In this document: positions 13,321-26,245 of the stretch, in pieces
Numbering within the stretch: the stretch's first letter is position 1
Layout: each line of letters begins with the position of its first letter
NCBI GenBank assembly: GCA_963691705.1
Contig: OY829541.1
Span: forward strand, 16,858,564 to 16,922,563
From: Viola odorata
Taxonomy: Eukaryota; Streptophyta; Magnoliopsida; Malpighiales; Violaceae
Length of the DNA stretch: 64,000 nt
Direction: 5' to 3'
Translations under genes and position numbers: made by a program
The notes under the pieces: generated by a model
Told to the model about the DNA's origin: nothing
The model's input: the letters and a program-made list of their open reading frames with translations, nothing else
The model's database searches: none

Positions 13321-16300
13321 TGCCCAAACGGCATGTCAATTTCATAATTTCAATTTCTAAGCCATGCCCTACGGCATGTCAACTTTCAATTTCAATTTCT
13401 AGACCATGCCCAATCGGCATGTTATATTTCAATTTCAACTTCTAGACCATGCCCAACGGCATGTAACACTCCAATTTCTAATCCATGCCCAAACGGCATG
13501 TCAATTTCATATTTTCAATTTCTATGCCATGCCCAACGGCATGTCAAATTTCAATTTCAATTTCTAGACCATGCCCAATCGGCATGTCAAATTTCAATTT
13601 CAATTTCTAGAACATGCCCAACGGCATGTCACATATCAATTTCTAATCCATGCCCAAACGGCATGTTAATTTCATAATTTCAATTTCTAAACCATGCCCA
13701 ATCGGCATGTCAAATTTCAATTTCTAATCCATGCCCAAACGACATGTCAATTTCATAATTTCAATTTCTAAACCATGCCCAACGGCATGTCAACTTTCAA
13801 TTTCAATTTCTAGACCATGCCTAATCGGCATGTCGAATTTCATAACATCAATTTCTAAACCATGCCCAACGGCATGTCAAATTTCAATTTCAATTTCTAG
13901 ACCATGCCCAATCGGCATGTCAAATTTCATAACTTCAAATTCTAAACCATGCCCAACGGGATATCAAATTTCAATTTCCATTTCTAGACCATGCCCAACG
14001 GCATGTCACATTCCAATTTCTAATCCATGCCCAAATGGCATGTCAATTTCATAATTTCAATTTCTAAACCATGCCCAATCGGCATGTCAAATTTCAATTT
14101 CTAATCCATGCCGAAACGGCATGTCAATTTCATATTCAATTTTTAAGCCATGCCCAACGGCATGTCAACTTTCAATTTCAATTTCTAGACCATGCCCGAC
14201 GGCATGTCAAATTTCAATTTCAATTTCTTGACCATGCCCAATCGGCATGTCAAATGTCATAACTTCAATTTCTAAACCATGCCCAACGGCATGTCAAATT
14301 TCAATTTCAATTTCTAGACCATGCCCAATCGGCATGTCAAATTTCAATTTCTAATCCATGCCCAAACGGCATGTCAATTTCATAATTTCAATTTCTAAGC
14401 CATGCCCTACGGCATGCCAACTTTCAATTTCAATTTCTAGGCCATGCCCGACGGCATGTCAACTTTCAATTTCAATTTCTAGACCATGCCCAATCGGCAT
14501 GTTATATTTCAATTTCAACTTCTAGACCATGCCCAACGGCATGTCACACTCCAATTTCTAATCCATGCCCAAACGGCATGTCAATTTCATAATTTCAATT
14601 TCTATGCCATGCCCAACGGCATGTCAAATTTCAATTTCAATTTCTAGACCATGCCCAATCGGCATGTCAAATTTCAATTTCAATTTCTAGAACATGCCCA
14701 ACGGCATGTCACATATCAATTTCTAATCCATGCCCAAACGGCATGTTAATTTCATAATTTCAATTTCTAAACCATGCCCAATCGGCATGTCAAATTTCAA
14801 TTTCTAATCCATGCCCAAACGACATGTCAATTTCATAATTTCAATTTCTAAACCATGCCCAACGGCATGTCAACTTTCAATTTCAATTTCTAGACCATGC
14901 CTAATCGGCATGTCGAATTTCATAACATCAATTTCTAAACCATGCCCAACGGCATGTCAAATTTCAATTTCAATTTCTAGACCATGCCCAATCGGCATGT
15001 CAAATTTCATAACTTCAAATTCTAAACCATGCCCAACGGGATATCAAATTTCAATTTCCATTTCTAGACCATGCCCAACGGCATGTCACATTCCAATATC
15101 TAATCCATGCCCAAACGGCATGTCAATTTCATAATTTCAATTTCTAAGCCATGCCCAACGGCATGTCAACTTTCAATTTCAATATCTAGACCACGCCCAA
15201 TCGGCATGTCAAATTTCATAACTTCAATTTCTAAACCATGCCCAACGGCATGTCAAACTTCAATTTCAATATCTATACCATGCCCAACGGCATGTCACAC
15301 TCCAATTTCTAATCCATGCCCAAACGGCATGTCAATTTTATAATTTCAATTTCTAAACCATGCCCAATCGGCATGTCAAATTTCAATTTCTAATCCATGC
15401 CGAAACGGCATGTCAATTTTATAATTTCAATTTTTAAGCCATGCCCAACGGCATGTCAACTTTCAATTTCAATTTCTAGACCATGCCCAACGGCATGTCA
15501 AATTTCAATTTCAATTTCTAGACCATGCCCAACGGCATGTCGCATTCCAATTTCTAATCCATGCCCAAACGGCTTGTCAATTTCATAATTTCAATTTCTA
15601 AACCATGCCCAATCGGCATGTCAAATTTCAATTTCTAATCCATGCCCAAACGGCATGTCAATTTCATAATTTCAATTTCTAAACCATGCCCAACGGCATG
15701 TCAACTTTCAATTTCAATTTCTAGACCATGCCCAATCGGCATGTCAAATTTCATAACTTCAATTTCTAAACCATGCCCAACGGCATGTCAAATTTCAATT
15801 TCAATATCTATACCATGCCCAACGGCATGTCACACTCCAATTTCTAATCCATGCCCAAACGGTATGTCAATTTTATAATTTCAATTTCTAAACCATGCCC
15901 AATCGCCATGTCAAATTCCAATTTCTAATCCATGCCCAAATGGCATGTCAATTTCATAATTTCAATTTCTAAACCATGCCCAATCGGCATGTCAAATTTC
16001 AATTTCTAATCCATGCCCAAACGGCATGTCAATTTCATATTCAATTTTTAAGCCATGCCCAACGGCATGTCAACTTTCAATTTCAATTTCTAGACCATGC
16101 CCGACGGCATGTCAAATTTCAATTTCAATTTCTTGACCATGCCCAATCGGCATGTCAAATGTCATAACTTCAATTTCTAAACCATGCCCAACGGTATGTC
16201 AAATTTCAATTTCAATATCTATACCATGCCCAGCGGCATGTCAAATTTCAATTTCTAATCCATGCCCAAACGGCATGTCAATTTCATAATTTCAATTTCT

Positions 16301-16688
16301 AAACCATGCCCAAACGGCATGTCAAATTTCATAACTTCAATTTCTAAACCATGCCCAACGGGATGTCAAATTTCAATTTCAATATCTATACCATGCCCAG
16401 CGGCATGTCAAATTTCAATTTCTAATCCATGCCCAAACGGCATGTCAATTTCATAATTTCAATTTCTAAACCATGCCCAACGGCATGTCAACTTTCAATT
16501 TAAATTTCTAGACCATGCCCAATCGGCATGTCGAATTTCATAACTTCAATTTCTAAACCATGCCCAACGGCATGTCAAATTTCAATTTCAATTTCTAGAC
16601 CATGCCCAATCGGCATGTCAAATTTCAATTTCAATTTCTAGACCATGCCCAATCGGCATGTCAAATTTCAATTTCAATTTCTAATCCA
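13321..16688 (+). repeat. 3,368-bp higher-order repeat of subfamily B, copy 1
   Basis: This unit matches the sequence 3,368 bp downstream up to about 16,650. It contains an internal duplication at an offset of 1,080 bp (for example GTTATATTTC at 13,421 and 14,501). The second internal copy carries an extra 42-bp monomer, so the offset is 1,038 bp on its left side. Private bases include TTCTAGGCC at 14,441 and GGCTTG at 15,571-15,576. Confidence 0.88.
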
Positions 16689-19600
16689 TGCCCAAACGGC
16701 ATGTCAATTTCATAATTTCAATTTCTAAGCCATGCCCTACGGCATGTCAACTTTCAATTTCAATTTCTAGACCATGCCCAATCGGCATGTTATATTTCAA
16801 TTTCAACTTCTAGACCATGCCCAACGGCATGTAACACTCCAATTTCTAATCCATGCCCAAACGGCATGTCAATTTCATATTTTCAATTTCTATGCCATGC
16901 CCAACGGCATGTCAAATTTCAATTTCAATTTCTAGACCATGCCCAATCGGCATGTCAAATTTCAATTTCAATTTCTAGAACATGCCCAACGGCATGTCAC
17001 ATATCAATTTCTAATCCATGCCCAAACGGCATGTTAATTTCATAATTTCAATTTCTAAACCATGCCCAATCGGCATGTCAAATTTCAATTTCTAATCCAT
17101 GCCCAAACGACATGTCAATTTCATAATTTCAATTTCTAAACCATGCCCAACGGCATGTCAACTTTCAATTTCAATTTCTAGACCATGCCTAATCGGCATG
17201 TCGAATTTCATAACATCAATTTCTAAACCATGCCCAACGGCATGTCAAATTTCAATTTCAATTTCTAGACCATGCCCAATCGGCATGTCAAATTTCATAA
17301 CTTCAAATTCTAAACCATGCCCAACGGGATATCAAATTTCAATTTCCATTTCTAGACCATGCCCAACGGCATGTCACATTCCAATTTCTAATCCATGCCC
17401 AAATGGCATGTCAATTTCATAATTTCAATTTCTAAACCATGCCCAATCGGCATGTCAAATTTCAATTTCTAATCCATGCCGAAACGGCATGTCAATTTCA
17501 TATTCAATTTTTAAGCCATGCCCAACGGCATGTCAACTTTCAATTTCAATTTCTAGACCATGCCCGACGGCATGTCAAATTTCAATTTCAATTTCTTGAC
17601 CATGCCCAATCGGCATGTCAAATGTCATAACTTCAATTTCTAAACCATGCCCAACGGCATGTCAAATTTCAATTTCAATTTCTAGACCATGCCCAATCGG
17701 CATGTCAAATTTCAATTTCTAATCCATGCCCAAACGGCATGTCAATTTCATAATTTCAATTTCTAAGCCATGCCCTACGGCATGCCAACTTTCAATTTCA
17801 ATTTCTAGACCATGCCCGACGGCATGTCAACTTTCAATTTCAATTTCTAGACCATGCCCAATCGGCATGTTATATTTCAATTTCAACTTCTAGACCATGC
17901 CCAACGGCATGTCACACTCCAATTTCTAATCCATGCCCAAACGGCATGTCAATTTCATAATTTCAATTTCTATGCCATGCCCAACGGCATGTCAAATTTC
18001 AATTTCAATTTCTAGACCATGCCCAATCGGCATGTCAAATTTCAATTTCAATTTCTAGAACATGCCCAACGGCATGTCACATATCAATTTCTAATCCATG
18101 CCCAAACGGCATGTTAATTTCATAATTTCAATTTCTAAACCATGCCCAATCGGCATGTCAAATTTCAATTTCTAATCCATGCCCAAACGACATGTCAATT
18201 TCATAATTTCAATTTCTAAACCATGCCCAACGGCATGTCAACTTTCAATTTCAATTTCTAGACCATGCCTAATCGGCATGTCGAATTTCATAACATCAAT
18301 TTCTAAACCATGCCCAACGGCATGTCAAATTTCAATTTCAATTTCTAGACCATGCCCAATCGGCATGTCAAATTTCATAACTTCAAATTCTAAACCATGC
18401 CCAACGGGATATCAAATTTCAATTTCCATTTCTAGACCATGCCCAACGGCATGTCACATTCCAATATCTAGTCCATGCCCAAACGGCATGTCAATTTCAT
18501 AATTTCAATTTCTAAGCCATGCCCAACGGCATGTCAACTTTCAATTTCAATATCTAGACCACGCCCAATCGGCATGTCAAATTTCATAACTTCAATTTCT
18601 AAACCATGCCCAACGGCATGTCAAACTTCAATTTCAATATCTATACCATGCCCAACGGCATGTCACACTCCAATTTCTAATCCATGCCCAAACGGCATGT
18701 CAATTTTATAATTTCAATTTCTAAACCATGCCCAATCGGCATGTCAAATTTCAATTTCTAATCCATGCCGAAACGGCATGTCAATTTTATAATTTCAATT
18801 TTTAAGCCATGCCCAACGGCATGTCAACTTTCAATTTCAATTTCTAGACCATGCCCAACGGCATGTCAAATTTCAATTTCAATTTCTAGACCATGCCCAA
18901 CGGCATGTCGCATTCCAATTTCTAATCCATGCCCAAACGGCATGTCAATTTCATAATTTCAATTTCTAAACCATGCCCAATCGGCATGTCAAATTTCAAT
19001 TTCTAATCCATGCCCAAACGGCATGTCAATTTCATAATTTCAATTTCTAAACCATGCCCAACGGCATGTCAACTTTCAATTTCAATTTCTAGACCATGCC
19101 CAATCGGCATGTCAAATTTCATAACTTCAATTTCTAAACCATGCCCAACGGCATGTCAAATTTCAATTTCAATATCTATACCATGCCCAACGGCATGTCA
19201 CACTCCAATTTCTAATCCATGCCCAAACGGTATGTCAATTTTATAATTTCAATTTCTAAACCATGCCCAATCGCCATGTCAAATTCCAATTTCTAATCCA
19301 TGCCCAAATGGCATGTCAATTTCATAATTTCAATTTCTAAACCATGCCCAATCGGCATGTCAAATTTCAATTTCTAATCCATGCCCAAACGGCATGTCAA
19401 TTTCATATTCAATTTTTAAGCCATGCCCAACGGCATGTCAACTTTCAATTTCAATTTCTAGACCATGCCCGACGGCATGTCAAATTTCAATTTCAATTTC
19501 TTGACCATGCCCAATCGGCATGTCAAATGTCATAACTTCAATTTCTAAACCATGCCCAACGGTATGTCAAATTTCAATTTCAATATCTATACCATGCCCA

Positions 19601-20014
19601 GCGGCATGTCAAATTTCAATTTCTAATCCATGCCCAAACGGCATGTCAATTTCATAATTTCAATTTCTAAACCATGCCCAAACGGCATGTCAAATTTCAT
19701 AACTTCAATTTCTAAACCATGCCCAACGGGATGTCAAATTTCAATTTCAATATCTATACCATGCCCAGCGGCATGTCAAATTTCAATTTCTAATCCATGC
19801 CCAAACGGCATGTCAATTTCATAATTTCAATTTCTAAACCATGCCCAACGGCATGTCAACTTTCAATTTAAATTTCTAGACCATGCCCAATCGGCATGTC
19901 GAATTTCATAACTTCAATTTCTAAACCATGCCCAACGGCATGTCAAATTTCAATTTCAATTTCTAGACCATGCCCAATCGGCATGTCAAATTTCAATTTC
20001 AATTTCTAGACCAT
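16689..20014 (+). repeat. 3,368-bp higher-order repeat of subfamily B, copy 2
   Basis: Near copy of 13,321-16,650. Differences I noticed by eye are at 17,809 (A versus G at 14,441), 18,942 (A versus T at 15,574) and 18,471 (G versus A at 15,103). Shared odd variants such as ATGTAACACT at 13,461 and 16,829 confirm the pairing. The match ends near 20,015. Confidence 0.88.
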
Positions 20015-23000
20015 GCCCAACGGCATGTCACATTCCAATTTCTAATCCATGCCCAAACGGCATGTCAATTTCATAATTTCAATTTCTAAACCATGCCCAA
20101 TCGGCATGTCAAATTTCAATTTCTAATCCATGCCCAAACGGCATGTCAATTTCATAATTTCAATTTCTAAACCATGCCCAACGGCATGTCAACTTTCAAT
20201 TTCAATTTCTAGACCATGCCCATTCGGCATGCGAAATTTCATAACTTCAATTTCTAAACCATGCCCAACGGCATGTCAAATTTCAATTTCAATATCTATA
20301 CCATGCCCAACGGCATGTCACACTCCAATTCTAATCCATGCCCAAACGGCATGTCAATTTTATAATTTCAATTTCTAAACCATGCCCAATCGTCATGTCA
20401 AATTCCAGTTTCTAATCCATGCCCAAACGGCATGTCAATTTCATAATTTCAATTTCTAAACCATGCCCAATCGGCATGTCAAATTTCAATTTCTAATCCA
20501 TGCCGAAACGGCATGTCAATTTCATATTCAATTTTTAAGCCATGCCCAACGACATGTCAACTTTCAATTTCAATTTCTAGACCATGCCCAACGGCATGTC
20601 AAATTTCAATTTCAATTTCTAGACCATGCCCAATCGGCATGTCAAATGTCATAACTTCAATTTCTAAACCATGCCCAACGGCATGTCAAATTTCAATTTC
20701 AATTTCTAGACCATGCCCAATCGGCTTGTCAAATTTCAATTTCTAAACCATGCCCAAACGGCATGTCAATTTCATAATTTCAATTTATAAGCCATGCCCT
20801 AAGGCATGCCAACTTTCAATTTCAATTTCTAGACCATGCCCGACGGCATGTCAACTTTCAATTTCAATTTCTAGACCATGCCCAATCGGCATGTTAAATT
20901 TAAATTTCAACTTCTAGACCATGCCCAACGGCATGTCACACTCCAATTTCTAATCGATGCCCAAACGGCATGTCAATTTCATAATTTCAATTTCTAAACC
21001 ATGCCCAATCGGCATGTCAAATTTCAATTTCTAATCCATGCCCAAACGACATGTCAATTTCATAATTTCAATTTCTAAACCATGCCCAACGGCATGTCAA
21101 CTTTCAATTTCAATTTCTAGACCATGCCCAATCGGCATGTCGAATTTCATAACATCAATTTCTAAACCATGCCCAACGGCATGTCAAATTTCAATTTCAA
21201 TTTCTAGACCATGCCCAATCGGCATGTCAAATTTCATAACTTCAAATTCTAAACCATGCCCAACGGGATATCAAATTTCAATTTCCATTTCTAGACCATG
21301 CCCAACGGCATGTCACATTCCAATATCTAATCCATGCCCAAACGGCATGTCAATTTCATAATTTCAATTTCTAAGCCATGCCCAACGGCATGTCAACTTT
21401 CAATTTCAATATCTAGACCACGCCCAATCGGCATGTCAAATTTCATAACTTCAATTTCTAAACCATGCCCAACGGCATGTCAAACTTCAATTTCAATATC
21501 TATACCATGCCCAACGGCATGTCACACTCCAATTTCTAATCCATGCCCAAACGGCATGTCAATTTTATAATTTCAATTTCTAAACCATGCCCAATCGGCA
21601 TGTCAAATTTCAATTTCTAATCGATGCCGAAACGGCATGTCAATTTCATAATTTCAATTTTTAAGCCATGCCCAACGGCATGTCAACTTTCAATTTCAAT
21701 TTCTAGACCATGCCCAACGGCATGTCAAATTTCAATTTCAATTTCTAGACCATGCCCAACGGCATGTCACATTCCAATTTCTAATCCATGCCCAAACGGC
21801 ATGTCAATTTCATAATTTCAATTTCTAAACCATGCCCAATCGGCATGTCAAATTTCAATTTCTAATCCATGCCCAAACGGCATGTCAATTTCATAATTTC
21901 AATTTCTAAACCATGCCCAACGGCATGTCAACTTTCAATTTCAATTTCTAGACCATGCCCAATCGGCATGTCAAATTTCATAACTTCAATTTCTAAACCA
22001 TGCCCAACGGCATGTCAAATTTCAATTTCAATATCTATACCATGCCCAACGGCATGTCACACTCCAATTTCTAATCCATGCCCAAACGGTATGTCAATTT
22101 TATAATTTCAATTTCTAAACCATGCCCAATCGCCATGTCAAATTCCAATTTCTAATCCATGCCCAAATGGCATGTCAATTTCATAATTTCAATTTCTAAA
22201 CCATGCCCAATCGGCATGTCAAATTTCAATTTCTAATCCATGCCGAAACGGCATGTCAATTTCATATTCAATTTTTAAGCCATGCCCAACGGCATGTCAA
22301 CTTTCAATTTCAATTTCTAGACCATGCCCGACGGCATGTCAAATTTCAATTTCAATTTCTAGACCATGCCCAATCGGCATGTCAAATGTCATAACTTCAA
22401 TTTCTAAACCATGCCCAACGGCATGTCAAATTTCAATTTCAATTTCTAGACCATGCCCAATCGGCATGTCAAATTTCAATTTCTAATCCATGCCCAAACG
22501 GCATGTTAATTTCATAATTTCAATTTCTAAGCCATGCCCTACGGCATGCCAACTTTCAATTTCAATTTCTAGACCATGCCCGACGGCATGTCAACTTTCA
22601 ATTTCAATTTCTAGACCATGCCCAATCGGCACGTTATATTTCAATTTCAACTTCTAGACCATACCCAACGGCATGTCACACTCCAATTTCTAATCCATGC
22701 CCAAACGGCATGTCAATTTCATAATTTCAATTTCTATGCCATGCCCAACGGCATGTCAACTTTCAATTTCAATTTCTAGATCATGCCCAATCGGCATGTC
22801 AAATTTCATAACTTCAATTTCTAAACCATGCCCAACGGGATGTCAAATTTCAATTTCAATATCTATACCATGACCAGCGGCATGTCAAATTTCAATTTCT
22901 AATCCATGCCCAAACGGCATGTCAATTTCATAATTTCAATTTCTAAGCCATGCCCAACGGCATGCCAACTTTCAATTTCAATTTCTAGACCATACCCAAC

Positions 23001-23574
23001 GGCATGTCAAATTTCAATTTCGATTTCTAGACCATGCCCAACGGTATGTCAAATTTCAATTTCAATTTCTAGACCATGCCCAACGGCATGTCACATTCCA
23101 ATTTCTAATCCATGCCCAAACGGCATGTCAATTTCATAATTTCAATTTCTAAACCATGCCCAATCGGCATGTCAAATTTCAATTTCTAATCCATGACCAA
23201 ACGCATGTCAATTTCATAATTTCAATTTCTAAACCATGCCCAACGGCATGTCAACTTTCAATTTCAATTTCTAGACCATGCCCAATCGGCATGTCGAATT
23301 TCAGATCTTCAATTTCTAAACCATGCCCAACGGCATGTCAAATTTCAATTTAAATTTCTAGACCATGCCCAATCGGCATGTCAAATTTCAATTTCAATTT
23401 CTAGACCATGCCCAACGGCATGTCACATTCCAATTTCTAATCCATGCCCAAACGGCATGTCAATTTCATAATTTCAATTTCTAAACCATGCCCAATCGGC
23501 ATGTCAAATTTCAATTTCTAATCCATGCCCAAACGACATGTCAATTTCATAATTTCAATTTCTAAACCATGCCC
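20015..23574 (+). repeat. Third, rearranged B segment
   Basis: Related to earlier B repeats in pieces. 21,038 to about 22,420 matches 18,179 to about 19,560 at an offset of 2,859 bp, and 22,203-22,394 matches 20,463-20,654 at an offset of 1,740 bp. Copies here are less regular. They include a one-base loss at about 20,330 (CCAATTCTAATCC), an odd dyad TTCG-GCATG-CGAA at 20,223-20,235, and a CCATGACCAAACGCATG monomer near 23,191. The segment ends in an 11-bp monomer remnant at the A junction. Confidence 0.8.
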
Positions 23575-23582
23575 AGACCATG
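23568..23582 (+). other. B/A2 junction: truncated 11-bp monomer
   Basis: Two CATG starts lie only 11 bp apart (23,568 and 23,579), reading CATGCCCAGACCATGCCC. Compared with the intact B order near 21,090-21,125, about 31 bp are missing, from inside one dyad loop to the TCTAGAC linker. Sequence to the left is B-like. To the right is a normal A-type 8-mer with CAAGCCCAACGG. Confidence 0.85.
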
Positions 23583-26245
23583 CCCAATCGGCATGTCGAA
23601 TTTCATAACTTCAATTTCTAAACCATGCCCAACGGCATGTCAAATTTCAATTTCAATTTCTAGACCAAGCCCAACGGCATGTCAAATTTCAATTTCAATT
23701 TCTAGACCATGCCCAACGGCATGTCACATTCCAATTTCTAAACCATGCCCAAACGGCATGTCAATTTTATAATTTAAATTTCTAAACCATGCCCAATCGG
23801 CATGTCAAATTTCAATTTCTAATCCATGCCCAAACTGCATGTCAATTTCATAATTTCAATTTTTAAACCATGCCCAACGCCATGTCAACTTTCAATTTCA
23901 ATTTCTAGACCATGCCCAATCAGCATGTCGAATTTCATAACTTTAATTTCTAAACCATGCCCAACGGCATGCCAAATTTCAATTTCAATTTCTAGACCAT
24001 GCCCAACGGCATGTCAAATTTTAATTTCAATTTCTAGACCATGCCCAACGGCATGTCACACTCCAATTTCTAATCCATGCGCAAACGGCATGTCAATTTT
24101 ATAATTTCAATTTCTAAACCATGCCCAATCGGCATGTCAAATTTCAATTTCTAATCCATGCCCAACGACATGTCAACTTTCCATTTCTATTTCAATTTCT
24201 AGACCAAGCCCAACGGCAAGTCAAATTTCAATTTCAATTTCTAGAGCATGCCTAACGGCATGTCACATTCGAATTTCTAAACCATGCCCAAACAGCATGT
24301 CAATTTTAAAATTTCAATTTCTAAACCATGCTAAATCGGCATGTCAAATTTCAATTTCTAATCCATGCCCAAACTACATGTCAATTTCATAATTTCAATT
24401 TCTAAACCATGCCCAACGGCATGTCAACTTTCAATTTCAATTTCAATTTCTAGACCATGCCCAACGGCATGTCAAATTTCAATTTCAACTTCTAGAGCAT
24501 GCCCAACGGCATGTCACACTCCAATTTCTAATCCATACCCAAACGGCATGTCAATTTCATAATTTCAATTTCTAAGCCATACCCAACGGCATGTCAACTT
24601 TCAATTTCAATTTCTAGACCATGCCCAATCGGCATGTCGAATTTCATAACTTCAATTTCTAAACCATGCCCAACGGCATGTCAAATTTCAATTTCAATTT
24701 CTAGACCAAGCCCAACGGCATGTCAAATTTCAATTTCAATTTCTAGACCATGCCCAACGGCATGTCACATTCCAATTTCTAAACCATGCCCAAACGGCAT
24801 GTCAATTTTATAATTTCAATTTCTAAACCATGCCCAATCGGCATGTCAAATTTCAATTTCTAATCCATGCCCAAACTGCATGTCAATTTCATAATTTCAA
24901 TTTCTAAACCATGCCCAACGGCATGTCAACTTTCAATTTCAATTTCTAGACCATGCCCAATCAGCATGTCGAATTTCATAACTTTAATTTCTAAACCATG
25001 CCCAACGGCATGTCAAATTTCAATTTCAATTTCTAGACCATGCCCAACGGCATGTCAAATTTTAATTTCAATTTCTAGACCATGCCCAACGGCATGTCAC
25101 ACTCCAATTTCTAATCCATGCGCAAACGGCATGTCAATTTTATAATTTCAATTTCTAAACCATGCCCAATCGGCATGTCAAATTTCAATTTCTAATCCAT
25201 GCCCAAACGGCATATCAATTTCATAATTTCAATTTCTAAACCATGCCCAACGACATGTCAACTCTCCATTTCTATTTCAATTTCTAGACCAAGCCCAACG
25301 GCAAGCCAAATTTCAATTTCAATTTCTAGACCATGCCTAACGGCATGTCACATTCCAATTTCTAAACCATGCCCAAACAGCATGTCAATTTTAAAATTTC
25401 AATTTCTAAACCATGCCAAATCGGCATGTCAAATTTCAATTTCTAATCCATGCCCAAACTACATGTCAATTTCATAATTTCAATTTCTAAACCATGCCCA
25501 ACGGCATGTCAACTTTCAATTTCAATTTCAATTTCTAGACCATGCCCAACGGCATGTCAAATTTCAATTTCAACTTCTAGAGCATGCCCAACGGCATGTC
25601 ACACTCCAATTTCTAATCCATGCCCAAACGGCATGTCAATTTCATAATTTCAATTTCTAAGCCATACCCAACGGCATGTCAACTTTCAATTTCAATTTCT
25701 AGACCATGCCCAATCGGCATGTCGAATTTCATAACTTCAATTTCTAAACCATGCCCAACGGCATGTCAAATTTCAATTTCAATTTCTAGACCAAGCCCAA
25801 CGGCATGTCAAATTTCAATTTCAATTTCTAGACCATGCCCAACGGCATGTCACATTCCAATTTCTAAACCATGCCCAAACGGCATGTCAATTTTATAATT
25901 TCAATTTCTAAACCATGCCCAATCGGCATGTCAAATTTCAATTTCTAATCCAAGCCCAAACTGCATGTCAATTTCATAATTTCAATTTCTAAACCATGCC
26001 CAACGGCATGTCAACTTTCTATTTCAATTTCTAGACCATGCCCAATCGGCATGTCGAATTTCATAACTTAATTTCTAAACCATGCCCAACGGCATGTCAA
26101 ATTTCAATTTCAATTTCTAGACCATGCCCAACGGCATGTCAAATTTTAATTTCAATTTCTAGACCATGCCCAACGGCATGTCACACTCCAATTTCTAATC
26201 CATGCCCAAACGGCATGTCAATTTTATAATTTCAATTTCTAAACC
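23579..26245 (+). repeat. 1,085-bp superblocks (332+251+170+332)
   Basis: The unit beginning at 24,867 runs 1,085 bp to 25,951. The preceding copy at 23,826-24,866 is 1,041 bp, because one 44-bp monomer is missing at about 24,158, where CATGCCCAACGACATG directly follows a TCTAATC linker. The stretch after 25,952 begins with CCAAGCCCAAACTGC and has a one-base loss near 26,066. Confidence 0.8.

Larger units (their letters stand above)
12621..23574 (+). repeat. Subfamily B array
   Basis: A diverged sub-array sits between two A segments. Marks of B are CATGCCCTACGGCATG, GTTATATTTC, ACGGGATATC, AATATCTATACC, TTTCATATTCAATTTTTAAG and CCCGACGG. The monomers keep the same dyad and hexamer plan as A, so the two share ancestry. 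Higher-order periods are different: 3,368 bp, with an internal 1,038/1,080-bp repeat, and a later partial repeat at an offset of 2,859 bp. The CAAGCC/GGCAAG dyad-null monomer so common in A was not seen here. Confidence 0.85.
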
